NCBI RefSeq assembly: GCF_902497895.1
Contig: NZ_CABVHQ010000063.1
Coordinates: forward strand, 1-33,467
Direction of reading: 5' to 3'
DNA length: 33,467 bases
Source: Pseudomonas fluorescens
GTDB lineage: Bacteria; Pseudomonadota; Gammaproteobacteria; Pseudomonadales; Pseudomonadaceae
In this document: positions 7,887 to 16,486 of the stretch, in pieces
How positions within the stretch are numbered: the first letter of the stretch is position 1
Layout of the letters: every line of letters starts with the position of its first letter
Translations under genes and position numbers: made by a program
Notes under the pieces: generated by a model
Database searches by the model: none
Seen by the model: the letters and a program-made list of their open reading frames with translations, nothing else
What the model was told of the DNA's origin: nothing

Positions 7887-9656
7887 TCAGCCTGAATGAG
7901 CGAGCAACCGAGCACGCCGCTCGATCGTGGCCTGGACGTCTAGCTGCACGCGTTCATCGAGGATGACCCCATAGACGTCACGGGCATGTTCAATCGTGCA
8001 GAAGTCATCCAGCACATCCTCGCGGACCTGCTCGGCACTGCGCTCCAGGGGGTTGCCATAACCACCACCGCAAGGGGAGTAATAAGCCATGACGTCGCCC
8101 GCGCGTGAAGCATGCCCCGAGAATTTGGATGGCATCTGCACGACCTCTCCAGGGCGCGCAGCATTGTAGATTTCAGTCTTGCCGACAACGCCGTCCATGC
8201 CGCCGAAGATCCCCCAGGGCACATCGTAATGGCGTTCGCTTTCGTGGGTAATGAAGCCTGGCGTCAACACCCGCTGTGCCTTGACCACGCCAATACCACC
8301 ACGGTATTTACCGGCGCCGGGCATGACGTCATCGCGCAACTCATAGCGGTCGCAGATTATGGGTAAATGCATGCCCAGATCTTCGATGGGGTTGTTGCGG
8401 GTGTTGGCCATGAGGTTATCGATCGCATCGGGACCGTCAGATTTTGGCCGACCGCCATACGCCCCTTCATTGACCTCGAGAAAGACCCAGTAATCGCCAT
8501 CAGGCTTTATCCCGGAATAAGCTGCGAAGGAAATCGACGCCGAGCTGCCAGCGATGATTCGCTCTGGCAAAACCGGTGACAATGCCTTGATGATCAGATC
8601 GATCATCCGATTGCATTGGGTAAAGCGCGCCTCGGCCGCTGCCGGAAAGATCGGATTGAAGATGGAACCTTCGGGTGCAACCACACTGATCGGTCGGAAC
8701 GACCCTTCGTTCGACGGCACCGGACTTTCCATCGTATAGGCATCAAGCAATATCTTGCGAAAAGCTGCATAGGCAGCCACCTTGCATGACCCTTCAAAAG
8801 GGACGTTGTAGGCGGTTGGCGTCTGGGGGGCCGAACCGGTGAGGTCGACAACCAGCGAGTCGCCCTGCACCTTGACCGTCACGACTATGGGCAAGCGCTG
8901 ATCGCGATTGCGACCATCATCGTCAAGGAAACCTTCGGCACGGTATTCGCCATCGGGAATCTCCGAAATCTTCTGGCGCATAATGGCTTCGGAGTAATCG
9001 ATCAACTGATTGATCGCGCTAAAGCAGAAGTCTTTGCCGTAACGTTCAAGCAACTCCTTGAAGCGTTTTACCCCCAACTGAGCGGAGGCGACCTGGGCCT
9101 CGATATCGCGCACCAGCTGGGTCGACGCACGGCTGTTGTACTTGAACATCTGTACGAGCGCTTCGTTACGCACGCCCTTCTCATAAAACTTCAAGCCGGC
9201 CATCAACATCCCTTCGGCATACACATCGCCGACATCGATGATCAGACCGGGGGTGGCGGCACCGATATCGATGTGGTGCGCGGTATTACCGGAGAAACCG
9301 ACCAGTTCGCCCTCGTGGTAAATCGGGATAATGATCGCCAGATCCGGGCTATGGCTTGAACCGTGGTAAGGGTGGTTGTGGATGACCACGTCTCCCTCAT
9401 GCCAGGCCCCGCCTTGCAGCGTGTTCTCGATTCCACGCAGGTAGGCCGGGATCGAGCCGATGTGCATCGGCGTAGATTCGGACTCGCAGATCGTCTGGTA
9501 GCGCGTATCGAACAAGCCGGCCCCCATGTCCTGAGACTCACGGATGATCGAGGAAAAGGACATTCTATAGAGCACGTGTCCCATCTCTTCGGCGATGGTT
9601 TTCAAGGCGCCGTTGATAACTTGCAGGGTAATCGGATCGACCTTTTGCTGATTCAT
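7887..9656 (-). CDS. hyuB: Hydantoinase B / 5-oxoprolinase beta-type subunit
   Basis: 589 residues, the usual size for HyuB subunits of ATP-dependent hydantoinase, N-methylhydantoinase, 5-oxoprolinase and caprolactamase complexes. Recognisable segments include VDPITLQVINGALKTIAEEM at the start, RESQDMGAGLFD, the histidine-rich HNHPYHGSSHSPDLA and AHHIDIGAATPG (probable metal site), LTGSAPQ and NEGAYGGRP. With HyuA it opens a cyclic amide at the cost of ATP. The sequence does not say which ring: hydantoin, N-methylhydantoin, 5-oxoproline and caprolactam enzymes share these features. The amidohydrolases and NCS1 permease nearby favour a hydantoin. It starts at an ATG preceded by GAGG, 16 bases after hyuA, in the usual AB order. 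Confidence 0.9.
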   Translation of the reverse strand: MNQQKVDPITLQVINGALKTIAEEMGHVLYRMSFSSIIRESQDMGAGLFDTRYQTICESESTPMHIGSIPAYLRGIENTLQGGAWHEGDVVIHNHPYHGSSHSPDLAIIIPIYHEGELVGFSGNTAHHIDIGAATPGLIIDVGDVYAEGMLMAGLKFYEKGVRNEALVQMFKYNSRASTQLVRDIEAQVASAQLGVKRFKELLERYGKDFCFSAINQLIDYSEAIMRQKISEIPDGEYRAEGFLDDDGRNRDQRLPIVVTVKVQGDSLVVDLTGSAPQTPTAYNVPFEGSCKVAAYAAFRKILLDAYTMESPVPSNEGSFRPISVVAPEGSIFNPIFPAAAEARFTQCNRMIDLIIKALSPVLPERIIAGSSASISFAAYSGIKPDGDYWVFLEVNEGAYGGRPKSDGPDAIDNLMANTRNNPIEDLGMHLPIICDRYELRDDVMPGAGKYRGGIGVVKAQRVLTPGFITHESERHYDVPWGIFGGMDGVVGKTEIYNAARPGEVVQMPSKFSGHASRAGDVMAYYSPCGGGYGNPLERSAEQVREDVLDDFCTIEHARDVYGVILDERVQLDVQATIERRARLLAHSG

Positions 9657-9672
9657 GTGATCAACCTCGGGG

Positions 9673-11763
9673 TTAAATGCGGGAAATAATCAAGTTGCCG
9701 TACTGCGTCACTCGACCTACCCACCCCGGCGGCACCAAGGAAGTTGAGTCATGCTGCATCAGCATCGCCGGGCCTTCAATGAATTGCCCTGCACGCAATT
9801 TGCTGCGGTCATAACGCGGCGTCGGCAGCATCTCGCCGTTATCGAAATAAGTCGGGCGCTCGTACAGAAAGGCTTTCTGGCTGTCGCCCTCCTCGGCGGC
9901 TTGCAAAGGCTGCCAGGCCAACTTCTCGGACTTCGAATTACCAATCACCCGCAGGCTGACAACCTCTACGGCAGCATCGCCGAAACAGTAGCCATAGTCC
10001 TTTTCATGGGCGCGGTGGAAGTCCGCCATGATCTGCTCAATGGCATCACGGTTGATGGGCCCTTCGGGCACTTGTGCACGTAACTCGAAACCTTGGCCGT
10101 CGTAACGACATTCGGCAATTTTGCTCACCCGCATGTTGTCTTCGCTGACGCCGTCATTGCGCAGCTGCTGGCGAATTTCCTCTTCCATTTGCGCCAGGTT
10201 CTGCTCAAGACGGAGCATGTTGGCTTCGTTGGCCTGGTTCAGGTTGAAGAGCAACGAGCGTAACGCTTCGTATTGCAGATCGGTGGTCAGCAGACCCGCT
10301 GCGGCGGTGATACCTGGCGCTGGTGGGATCAACACTGACTTGGCATTGACCTCATCCGCCAGCGCCGTACCATGCACCGGGCCAGCGCCGCCGAAAGGCA
10401 TCAGCACAAAATCACGGGGATCAATACCTCGCGCGACCGAGTTGGATCGGATGGCCAGCGCCATGTTGTTATTCACGATTTTCAGAATGCCCAGCGCGGC
10501 CTGGTGCACACTCATGCCCAGTGGCTTCGCAATCTTGTCCTCGATGGCCTTGAACGAGAGCTGCGGATCGATCTTCAGGTCGCCACCCAGCATCTGATCA
10601 GGGTCCAGACGACCCAAAACGATATTGGCGTCCGTTACGGTCGGCTCCTGGCCACCTCGGTTGTAACAGGCTGGCCCCGGGTTCGACCCCGCCGAACGCG
10701 GACCGACTTGAAAGCCGCCCGCCGCATCAATGAAGGCCACTGACCCGCCACCGGCCCCGATGGTGATCAAGTCAATCATCGGCACCAGCACCGGGTGACC
10801 GGAGACATAGGAATCACGAGGATTCATGATCTTGATCTGGCCATCGACCAGCGTCGAAATATCGGCTGAAGTGCCGCCGATATCGACGGTAATGATGTTG
10901 CGCTCGCCATCGAGTTCGGCGAAATAGTGGCCTCCCATGACCCCGCCCGCAGGGCCGGACATGAGGATGCTGACCGGTCGTTCGCAGCAGCTTTCGACGG
11001 TGGCAACCCCGCCGTTCGATTGCATGATGCGCAGTTCCGCATTGATGCCGTTATCACGCAGTTGAGTCGAGAGATGCGTCAGGTAGTGCGAGGTACGAGG
11101 GCCCACATAGGCGTTCATCGCCGTGGTAGAGAAGCGCTCGTATTCACGCATTACATCGACCACTTCACATGAACAGCATACATACGCCTCAGGCATGACT
11201 TCCTTGACGATAGCCTTGGCGCGCAGTTCATGTTCACGGTTGAGAAACGAGTACATGAAACCGATGATGACCGCTTCCACGCCGCGCGACTTGAGCGTCA
11301 GCGCAGCCTGGCGAACCTCTGCTTCATCCAGTGCGGTTTCGACCTGGCCGTGCGGTGGGAGTACTCGCTCATTGATGGCAATGCGGTTACGCCGGCGTAC
11401 CAGCGGAGCACTTTGCCAAGGCACATCGAAATGCAGGGAGAAGTTGTAGGGGCGCTTGTGTCGGCCAATGTGCAGAATGTCGCGAAAGCCCTTGGTGGTG
11501 AGCATGCCCACGTCGGCACCGTTATGCTCAATCGAAATGTTGGTGGCTACAGTGGTGCCGTGCACGATGAGTTGAACTTCATCGGGGCTGATCCTGGCTT
11601 TGGCGCATAACTCAAGAATCCCCCGCATGACCGCTATCGACTGATCCTCAATCGTCGTAGGGACTTTGTGCGAAAAAACATGCCTGCCGATTGAGTCTTG
11701 TTCTGTAGTCTCCAGAATCAAGTCTGTATTTGTACCACCGACGTCTACGCCAATGCGTGCCAT
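9673..11763 (-). CDS. hyuA: Hydantoinase A / 5-oxoprolinase alpha-type subunit (ATP-dependent)
   Basis: 696 residues with the acetate-kinase/Hsp70-like ATPase fold. Visible are MARIGVDVGGTNTDLIL (phosphate-1 loop), VHGTTVATN, LMSGPAGGVMGG, the second phosphate loop TVDIGGTSADIST, and TIGAGGGSVAFID. The family phosphorylates the lactam or hydantoin carbonyl and hands it to the B subunit for ring opening. RNSVARGIDPRDFVLMPFGGAGP is the conserved centre, and the C-terminal domain ends in LIISRI. The ATG at 11763 follows AGGAGAG. It is the first gene of a two-gene unit with hyuB and has a 475-base upstream region, so its own promoter is likely. Whether it is a hydantoinase, N-methylhydantoinase or caprolactamase cannot be decided from sequence reading. 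Confidence 0.9.
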   Translation of the reverse strand: MARIGVDVGGTNTDLILETTEQDSIGRHVFSHKVPTTIEDQSIAVMRGILELCAKARISPDEVQLIVHGTTVATNISIEHNGADVGMLTTKGFRDILHIGRHKRPYNFSLHFDVPWQSAPLVRRRNRIAINERVLPPHGQVETALDEAEVRQAALTLKSRGVEAVIIGFMYSFLNREHELRAKAIVKEVMPEAYVCCSCEVVDVMREYERFSTTAMNAYVGPRTSHYLTHLSTQLRDNGINAELRIMQSNGGVATVESCCERPVSILMSGPAGGVMGGHYFAELDGERNIITVDIGGTSADISTLVDGQIKIMNPRDSYVSGHPVLVPMIDLITIGAGGGSVAFIDAAGGFQVGPRSAGSNPGPACYNRGGQEPTVTDANIVLGRLDPDQMLGGDLKIDPQLSFKAIEDKIAKPLGMSVHQAALGILKIVNNNMALAIRSNSVARGIDPRDFVLMPFGGAGPVHGTALADEVNAKSVLIPPAPGITAAAGLLTTDLQYEALRSLLFNLNQANEANMLRLEQNLAQMEEEIRQQLRNDGVSEDNMRVSKIAECRYDGQGFELRAQVPEGPINRDAIEQIMADFHRAHEKDYGYCFGDAAVEVVSLRVIGNSKSEKLAWQPLQAAEEGDSQKAFLYERPTYFDNGEMLPTPRYDRSKLRAGQFIEGPAMLMQHDSTSLVPPGWVGRVTQYGNLIISRI

Positions 11764-12238
11764 CTCGTGACTCTCCTGCGCTAAAGCGAGATAACTCGAG
11801 TTTAATACCCGAGCCTGCTCACAAGTTAATTATCTATTGTAATTTTTATCCGAATAACAGCTTGTTATTTGAGCACCCTCAACTTCAATAACCTCTCGAC
11901 GTACTGCGTGACAACACTACCTGGTCATCCCACAAAAGCCATTTACCAAGGCCGCGCAAAACAGCTGCCGTTCCAGGCCTGACTGCATAATTATGTTTCT
12001 ATTTCACGAAACTGCAGATCCTGAGGAAAACAATAGAGCAATCGTTGATTCACTTCTAATACATTTTTCTCCTGCATTCGTGCATTAATCCGCATCAATT
12101 TTCGCACTGTATCAACCCCCTTTTCAGCCGACGCCTGATGACAGTGCGGCTCACCCGCTCTATCTCGGCGCGTTCGACTTCCATGTCACGTGCAGTCCAG
12201 CAAACGAAGAGGGTCAGTGACGGCTGTATCGCGCTGTT
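11764..12238. other. Intergenic region upstream of hyuA
   Basis: 475 bases, AT-rich near hyuA. It holds the 17-bp palindrome AATAACAGCTTGTTATT at 11853-11869, about 90-106 bases upstream of the hyuA start, a candidate operator. I see no convincing gene and no T-tailed terminator after the permease. Confidence 0.45.
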
Positions 12239-13732
12239 TCAGTTGGAAGGCGATTTGACAGGCAGCGTCACTTGGCTGCCGCGAAAGGTGCACAGTCCGT
12301 AGTAGACCAGAGCGCCCAGGAAAGTACCGGTGAACCAGCCATAATCGTAGAACCAGTTGAAGGTCGGACTGCTCAATGACAGCAGGGTCAACACCACCGG
12401 CACGGCGAAGGCAATGAAACCCGCGGAGTTCCACGCCGGGTAGACGTCATCACGATAGAGCCCTGCCAGGTCCAGCTTCTGCTTCTTGATCAGGAAGTAG
12501 TCAACGATCATGATCCCCGCAATCGGCCCCAGCAGGCTGGAATACCCCAACAGCCAGTTGGAGTAGACCGTATCGAGGCTGATGTCCGAGACAATCAGGC
12601 CCAGCTTTTTCAACAGCTCGTGGGCCATCATTCCCAGGCCAACCAGACCGGTAAGCATCACCGCGTGGGTCCGGCCGATCAGTTTCGGGGCGATGTTCTG
12701 GAAATCATTGGTCGGTGAAACAATATTGGCTGCGGTGTTGGTCGACAACGTGGCGATGATGATCATCGCCATGGCCAGTGCCACCCAGACCGGGCTCTGT
12801 ATGTGCCCGATCAGGTTCACCGGGTCGGAGACGGTTTCGCCAACCAGTGAGGCAGATGCAGCGGTCATCACTACGCCCAGCGAGGCGAACAGAAACATGG
12901 TCAAGGGCAGGCCGATGATCTGCCCGACGATCTGGTCTTTCTGGCTTTTGGCGTAACGACTGAAATCCGGGATGTTCAGCGACAACGCCGCCCAGAAGCC
13001 GACCATCGCGGTGAGGCCGGCGAAGAAGTAACTCGCCAGCCCGGCGCCTTCGGGGCGCTTCGGTGGCTGGGCCAGCAGTTCGGTAATCGACACATTGGGC
13101 AGCGCCCAGACCAGCAACCCGGCACCGACCAGCACCAACAGCGGTGCCGACAGGATTTCCAGGCGTTTGATCGTCTCGGCACCGCGCAGCACCACCCACA
13201 GGTTCAGGGCCCAGAAAATCATGAAGCCGATGACTTCGCCCGTGCCGCCCAGGCTTTTCCAGCCATCGGACAGTGAACCCAGAAACAAGTGAATGGCCAG
13301 TCCGCCGAACATCGTCTGAATGCCGAACCAGCCGCACGCCACAACGGCCCTGATCAGGCATGGCACGTTGGAGCCGAGTATGCCGAACGAAGAACGCAGC
13401 AACACCGGGAATGGAATGCCGTACTTGGTACCGGCGAAAGCATTGAGGGTCAGTGGTATCAGCACAATGATGTTTGCCAGCAGAATCGCCAGGAGCGCCT
13501 CCCCCACCGAAAGGCCGAAGTAACCCGTGAGTACGCCGCCCAGCGTATAGGTCGGCACGCAGATCGACATACCGACCCAGAGTGCAGCAATGTGCCATTG
13601 GTTCCAGGTGCGCTGGTGGACCTTGGTCGGGGCCATGTCGTCGTTGTAACGAGGACTGTCAAGGACGTCGCTTCCGGCTTCAAGCTCGACCAAACCGTCC
13701 CGTTCGGTCACTTGCGATTTAATCTGTTGCAT
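12239..13732 (-). CDS. NCS1-family permease (hydantoin/allantoin/nucleobase:cation symporter)
   Basis: 497 residues of a 12-helix membrane protein. The NCS1 signature is clear: NDDMAPTKVHQRTWNQWHIAALWVG before helix 1, GGVLTGYFGLSVGEAL, GIPFPVLLRSSFGILGSNVP, the conserved GWFGIQTMFGG and LNIPDFSRYAKSQ, and STNTAANIVSPTNDF in the second half. The family includes the Mhp1 hydantoin transporter, PucI allantoin permease and cytosine permease. Next to hydantoinase genes, uptake of a hydantoin or related cyclic ureide is the best inference. I start it at the ATG at 13732, with GGAG six bases upstream, rather than at a GTG two codons earlier. Separate upstream regions indicate independent transcription from hyuA. 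Confidence 0.88.
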   Translation of the reverse strand: MQQIKSQVTERDGLVELEAGSDVLDSPRYNDDMAPTKVHQRTWNQWHIAALWVGMSICVPTYTLGGVLTGYFGLSVGEALLAILLANIIVLIPLTLNAFAGTKYGIPFPVLLRSSFGILGSNVPCLIRAVVACGWFGIQTMFGGLAIHLFLGSLSDGWKSLGGTGEVIGFMIFWALNLWVVLRGAETIKRLEILSAPLLVLVGAGLLVWALPNVSITELLAQPPKRPEGAGLASYFFAGLTAMVGFWAALSLNIPDFSRYAKSQKDQIVGQIIGLPLTMFLFASLGVVMTAASASLVGETVSDPVNLIGHIQSPVWVALAMAMIIIATLSTNTAANIVSPTNDFQNIAPKLIGRTHAVMLTGLVGLGMMAHELLKKLGLIVSDISLDTVYSNWLLGYSSLLGPIAGIMIVDYFLIKKQKLDLAGLYRDDVYPAWNSAGFIAFAVPVVLTLLSLSSPTFNWFYDYGWFTGTFLGALVYYGLCTFRGSQVTLPVKSPSN

Positions 13733-13780
13733 GGTCACTCCACTGTTTTCTGTTATTAAGTGATCGGTCGTAAAGCCGCC

Positions 13781-13851
13781 TCAAGCAGCGGTTTGACCGT
13801 GAGGACATTGTGCTCATGGTGGGTTGTTGTGACGTCGGTCAAACCGCTTGA
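13781..13851. promoter_or_regulatory. Long inverted repeat in the permease leader
   Basis: GCGGTTTGACCG (13788-13799) pairs perfectly with CGGTCAAACCGC (13836-13847). With one 2-base bulge the arms extend through TCAAG/CTTGA. The arms are 36 bases apart and start about 50 bases upstream of the permease ATG, a plausible operator or attenuator. The rest of the 13739-14096 gap is AT-rich, with palindromes CAGTTGAATAACTG (13868-13881) and TTGTTCAAATAACAA (13985-13999) and no gene. Confidence 0.5.
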
Positions 13852-14096
13852 AATATCAGGCGCTAGACAGTTGAATAACTGAACCTGCGCAAACTTAATG
13901 AGACCACCCTGTCAATGTGCGCCCAGCTTTCTGCCCTGTTATTCAAGTAGTTTTCCCGTTTTCTCGAACATTGACTGTTCAAACTTGTTCAAATAACAAT
14001 TCAGTTATCAACATGCCAAGACCCCTTTCAGTCCACAACAATAAATAAGCCGCGTTATTTCAATCGTTCAAACAACGTCCGCGCATATTCGCAGGC

Positions 14097-14133
14097 AAAA
14101 AAAACCATGCCAAAGTCAACCTCTGGCATGGTT
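14097..14133 (-). terminator. Intrinsic terminator of the right amidohydrolase gene
   Basis: The stem AACCATGCCA (14103-14112) with TGGCATGGTT (14124-14133), 10 bp, is followed on the minus strand by a run of T's from the A-tract at 14097-14104. It lies about 48 bases past the amidohydrolase stop. Confidence 0.9.
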
Positions 14134-14180
14134 GGGTTGGTGTGTCACTCATACGAGCATGAGCAACTTCTTCTAGCGTC

Positions 14181-14870
14181 TTATTTCAGGCCAACAGTCG
14201 CCAGGTAATCCAGGCACGTGTCGACAGTTTCCACATCGGCAAATTTGGCGTCGATGTCGAACAGGTTCCAGGCCACCGCACCCGGTACCCGGTCACCGAT
14301 GCACTCCTTCACCGCAATGGTACGAAAGCCTTCGGCCAAACCATCGCATAGCGTGTTGCGCACGCACGCCGATGCGGTCACGCCGGTGACCAGGATGGTA
14401 TCGACGCCAGCAGATCGCAGGTAGCCGGCCAGCGACGTGCCGCTGAACGAACTGGCGCGCTTCTTCAGCAGTACGAATTCGCCGTCGATAGGGGCAATGC
14501 GTGAGTCAATGGCCCAGAGGTTCTCATCGCTCTGATTCACCACATCCACCGGGATTTTGTTGTGCCATTGGCCCATGTCGTTGTTGGGATCATTTCGATC
14601 AGTGTTCTGGTAGCAGGTAGTCACGTGCACGATCGGAAACTTGTTGGCGCGGAACTCCTTCATCAGGCGCTGCACACCCGGAATGATCTCATCATCAATC
14701 TTATCGCAGGTGAAGGGGTTACCCGGACGAGTCCAGGCGTTAGCCAGGTCGACGTTGATCAATGCAGGACGTTTGCCAAAACCGATGCGCCGTTGAAAGC
14801 CACGCTCCTTATAGAGTTTGGTCGATTCTTCAAAGGCGCGGTTGAGCATCTCCATCAGGTCTTGCGACAT
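14181..14870 (-). CDS. Cysteine amidohydrolase, isochorismatase fold, N-carbamoylsarcosine amidase type (right copy)
   Basis: 229 residues, colinear with the left copy and 214/229 identical. Asp41, Lys136 and Cys169 are all kept, so it should be active. The 15 differences are scattered and mostly on likely surface segments (for example REHNF to RANKF), and the DNA differs much more than the protein. Both copies have therefore been under selection rather than one being a fresh duplicate. It should remove the carbamoyl or amide group from the ring-opened product of HyuAB; the exact substrate is inferred. It diverges from the intact LysR gene across 125 bases and has its own terminator, making this the complete version of the module. 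Confidence 0.86.
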   Translation of the reverse strand: MSQDLMEMLNRAFEESTKLYKERGFQRRIGFGKRPALINVDLANAWTRPGNPFTCDKIDDEIIPGVQRLMKEFRANKFPIVHVTTCYQNTDRNDPNNDMGQWHNKIPVDVVNQSDENLWAIDSRIAPIDGEFVLLKKRASSFSGTSLAGYLRSAGVDTILVTGVTASACVRNTLCDGLAEGFRTIAVKECIGDRVPGAVAWNLFDIDAKFADVETVDTCLDYLATVGLK

Positions 14871-14933
14871 AATATGTATCTCCAGGTGAGTTCAGGGTAT
14901 CGAGGTGACTCGAGGGGTTTGCGTTAACCTTGA

Positions 14934-14993
14934 ACTCACGATAATCTCCATAATTAATAATTTCTAATTCATAATTTCGGATAATTGATACCA
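14934..14993. promoter_or_regulatory. Divergent promoter/operator region, right copy
   Basis: This 60-base block between the amidohydrolase and lysR aligns without gaps to 5791-5850 (about 46/60 identical). It ends three bases before the LysR ATG, so it probably holds the lysR promoter and the regulator's binding sites. Confidence 0.5.
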
Positions 14994-14995
14994 CG

Positions 14996-15907
14996 ATGAG
15001 CATCAATCCTCGGTTCGATCTGAAGCAGGTGAAAGCCTTTATGGCGGTTGCCGAGTCCCTGCATTTCAAGCGTGCAGCGGACTCGCTTTTCATCACCCAA
15101 CCGGCGTTAAGCCGATTGATCAAGGGGCTGGAGGAAGAACTGGGCGCAGAATTGTTGGTGCGTACCACTCGGCAAGTCGCCCTGACAGAGTCAGGGCGTT
15201 TATTTCTGCAGGAATGTCGCCAGGCGTTGCGGCATATCGACCGCGCGGTTTATCTGGCCAGGAGTGCGGCAGCCGGTGACATCGGCCACATCTCGGTGGC
15301 TTATAACGACTTTGCTATCAATGGCGTGCTGCCCTCGATTCTTGAACAGTTCAAGGAGCTGCACCCGGACGTCACGGTCGAACTGGTTTATATGCCGTCA
15401 CATGACCAATACAAAGCCATCAAGGACAGCCTGATCGACATTGGCTTCCTGCTGGGGCCGCTGGCTATTCCCGGAATTGAAACTCACCGGATTGCATTGG
15501 AGAAAATGGTCGTCCTTCTTCCGGCACGACACCCTCTGGCCAAACACAAACACATCAGCGTCGAGCAGCTTAAAGAGGAACGCTTTATTTTCGGCGCGGA
15601 AAGTGGCTGGAGCCTGTTTCGCGAGCAAACATTCCACCTCTGCCATGCGAGCGGCTTCAGTCCGAATATCATTCAGGAAGCGACCACCAGTATCGGCATC
15701 TTTGGACTGGTCGCCGCCAACATGGGGGTGTCGATCTATTCAGAATGCGCGTTCAAGATAAAGCGCGAAGGCGTGGTAATCGTTCCCTTGAATAGCAAAA
15801 ACGCCACGATCGAAACCTTAGCGGCCTGGAGCCAGGATTACGAAAATCCGACAGCGCGTCTGTTCAAGAAGCTCTTGCGTGACCTTGCCCCTCAAGGGCA
15901 TCTCTGA
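14996..15907 (+). CDS. LysR-family transcriptional regulator
   Basis: 303 residues, full length for the family. The winged helix-turn-helix is at about residues 9-67 (LKQVKAFMAVAESLHFKRAA, QPALSRLIKGLEEELGAELL, RTTRQVALTESG), followed by a linker helix and a two-lobe effector domain starting near GHISVAYNDFAINGVLP. The DNA-binding part is close to that of CatR/BenM-type regulators. It is transcribed away from the right amidohydrolase gene, the classical arrangement for a LysR activator of its neighbour. With the left copy broken, it may control both amidohydrolase copies and possibly the porin, permease and hyuAB genes. The inducer is unknown. Confidence 0.9.
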   Translation: MSINPRFDLKQVKAFMAVAESLHFKRAADSLFITQPALSRLIKGLEEELGAELLVRTTRQVALTESGRLFLQECRQALRHIDRAVYLARSAAAGDIGHISVAYNDFAINGVLPSILEQFKELHPDVTVELVYMPSHDQYKAIKDSLIDIGFLLGPLAIPGIETHRIALEKMVVLLPARHPLAKHKHISVEQLKEERFIFGAESGWSLFREQTFHLCHASGFSPNIIQEATTSIGIFGLVAANMGVSIYSECAFKIKREGVVIVPLNSKNATIETLAAWSQDYENPTARLFKKLLRDLAPQGHL

Positions 15908-16196
15908 GGACCAGATCAGCGTCATGCAAACCAGGCATGGATTCACGACATTGACCATGCCTTGGTATTCCTCATTCGGGAATATTCTTGGGGAGCCGCT
16001 GCAAACATAGCCAATCGCTTCAGTCCTGGCACATTGAGCGGCCCCTCGATCATCTGCCTCAAACAATCCGAAACGCGCGATGCAGAAGACCTTTTCCGAG
16101 TTGGAATACGCCGGCAGAAGAAGCTGACTCGTCGGGATCGCTTCCTGGCGGATCTTGAGCAGTTGTTTGCGGTTCAGGCCAATGGCTCAAACTGGG
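15908..16196. other. Intergenic region downstream of lysR
   Basis: There are two small hairpins just past the lysR stop: CCAGGCATGG with CCATGCCTTGG (about 15930-15964) and TATTCC with GGAATA. They may end the lysR transcript, but no T-run follows. Reading frames here are open on the minus strand, but I recognise no protein in them. Confidence 0.4.
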
Positions 16197-16409
16197 GCGA
16201 GCCAGCCCACCCTGAAGCTGCAAATACGTGACGAAGTAAGTGGTGCAGATATAGAAGGATATGGCTGTCAGTGAGATGAAAGCCCCCAGGCAACACATCG
16301 CGCCCCCCTGCTGACGCAAGGTTTCCTTCAACGGTGCATGGACGCCGCGCTCGGTGGCAGTGATAGCCTTGAACGCAGGCGTTTCGTCCAGCCGCCAGCG
16401 CAGGTACAA
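16197..16409 (-). pseudogene. Remnant of an MFS transporter of the metabolite:H+ symporter type
   Basis: About 70 codons read YLRWRLDETPAFKAI, then APLKETLRQQGGAM, then AISFYICTTYFVTYLQLQGG. This matches the loop between helices 6 and 7 and the next helix of MHS-type transporters (about 430 residues), which carry LRLRLDETPAF in this place. Nothing of the N-terminal half is left before it, and after LQGGLA the frame loses transporter character. It is a dead internal fragment, perhaps of a transporter that belonged to the neighbouring lysR or hydantoinase block. Confidence 0.6.
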
Positions 16410-16424
16410 ACCCCGTTGCTAACT

Positions 16425-16462
16425 AAAAAAAAAAGCGCCAGCGGCAGGTTCGGCCTCTGGCG
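16425..16462 (-). terminator. Intrinsic terminator of the FabB paralogue
   Basis: The stem CGCCAG (16436-16441) with CTGGCG (16457-16462), extended by an inner GGC/GCC after one mismatch, is followed on the minus strand by ten T's (A-tract at 16425-16434). It lies about 24 bases after the fabB-like stop. Confidence 0.9.
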
Positions 16463-16486
16463 GGCCGTGATTGCCTTCAGTACGGA

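Noticed and set aside
12093..12182. A 29-codon minus-strand frame (MEVERAEIERVSRT...) in the hyuA leader region.
   Set aside because: No ribosome binding site, no recognised family, and random frames of this size are frequent.
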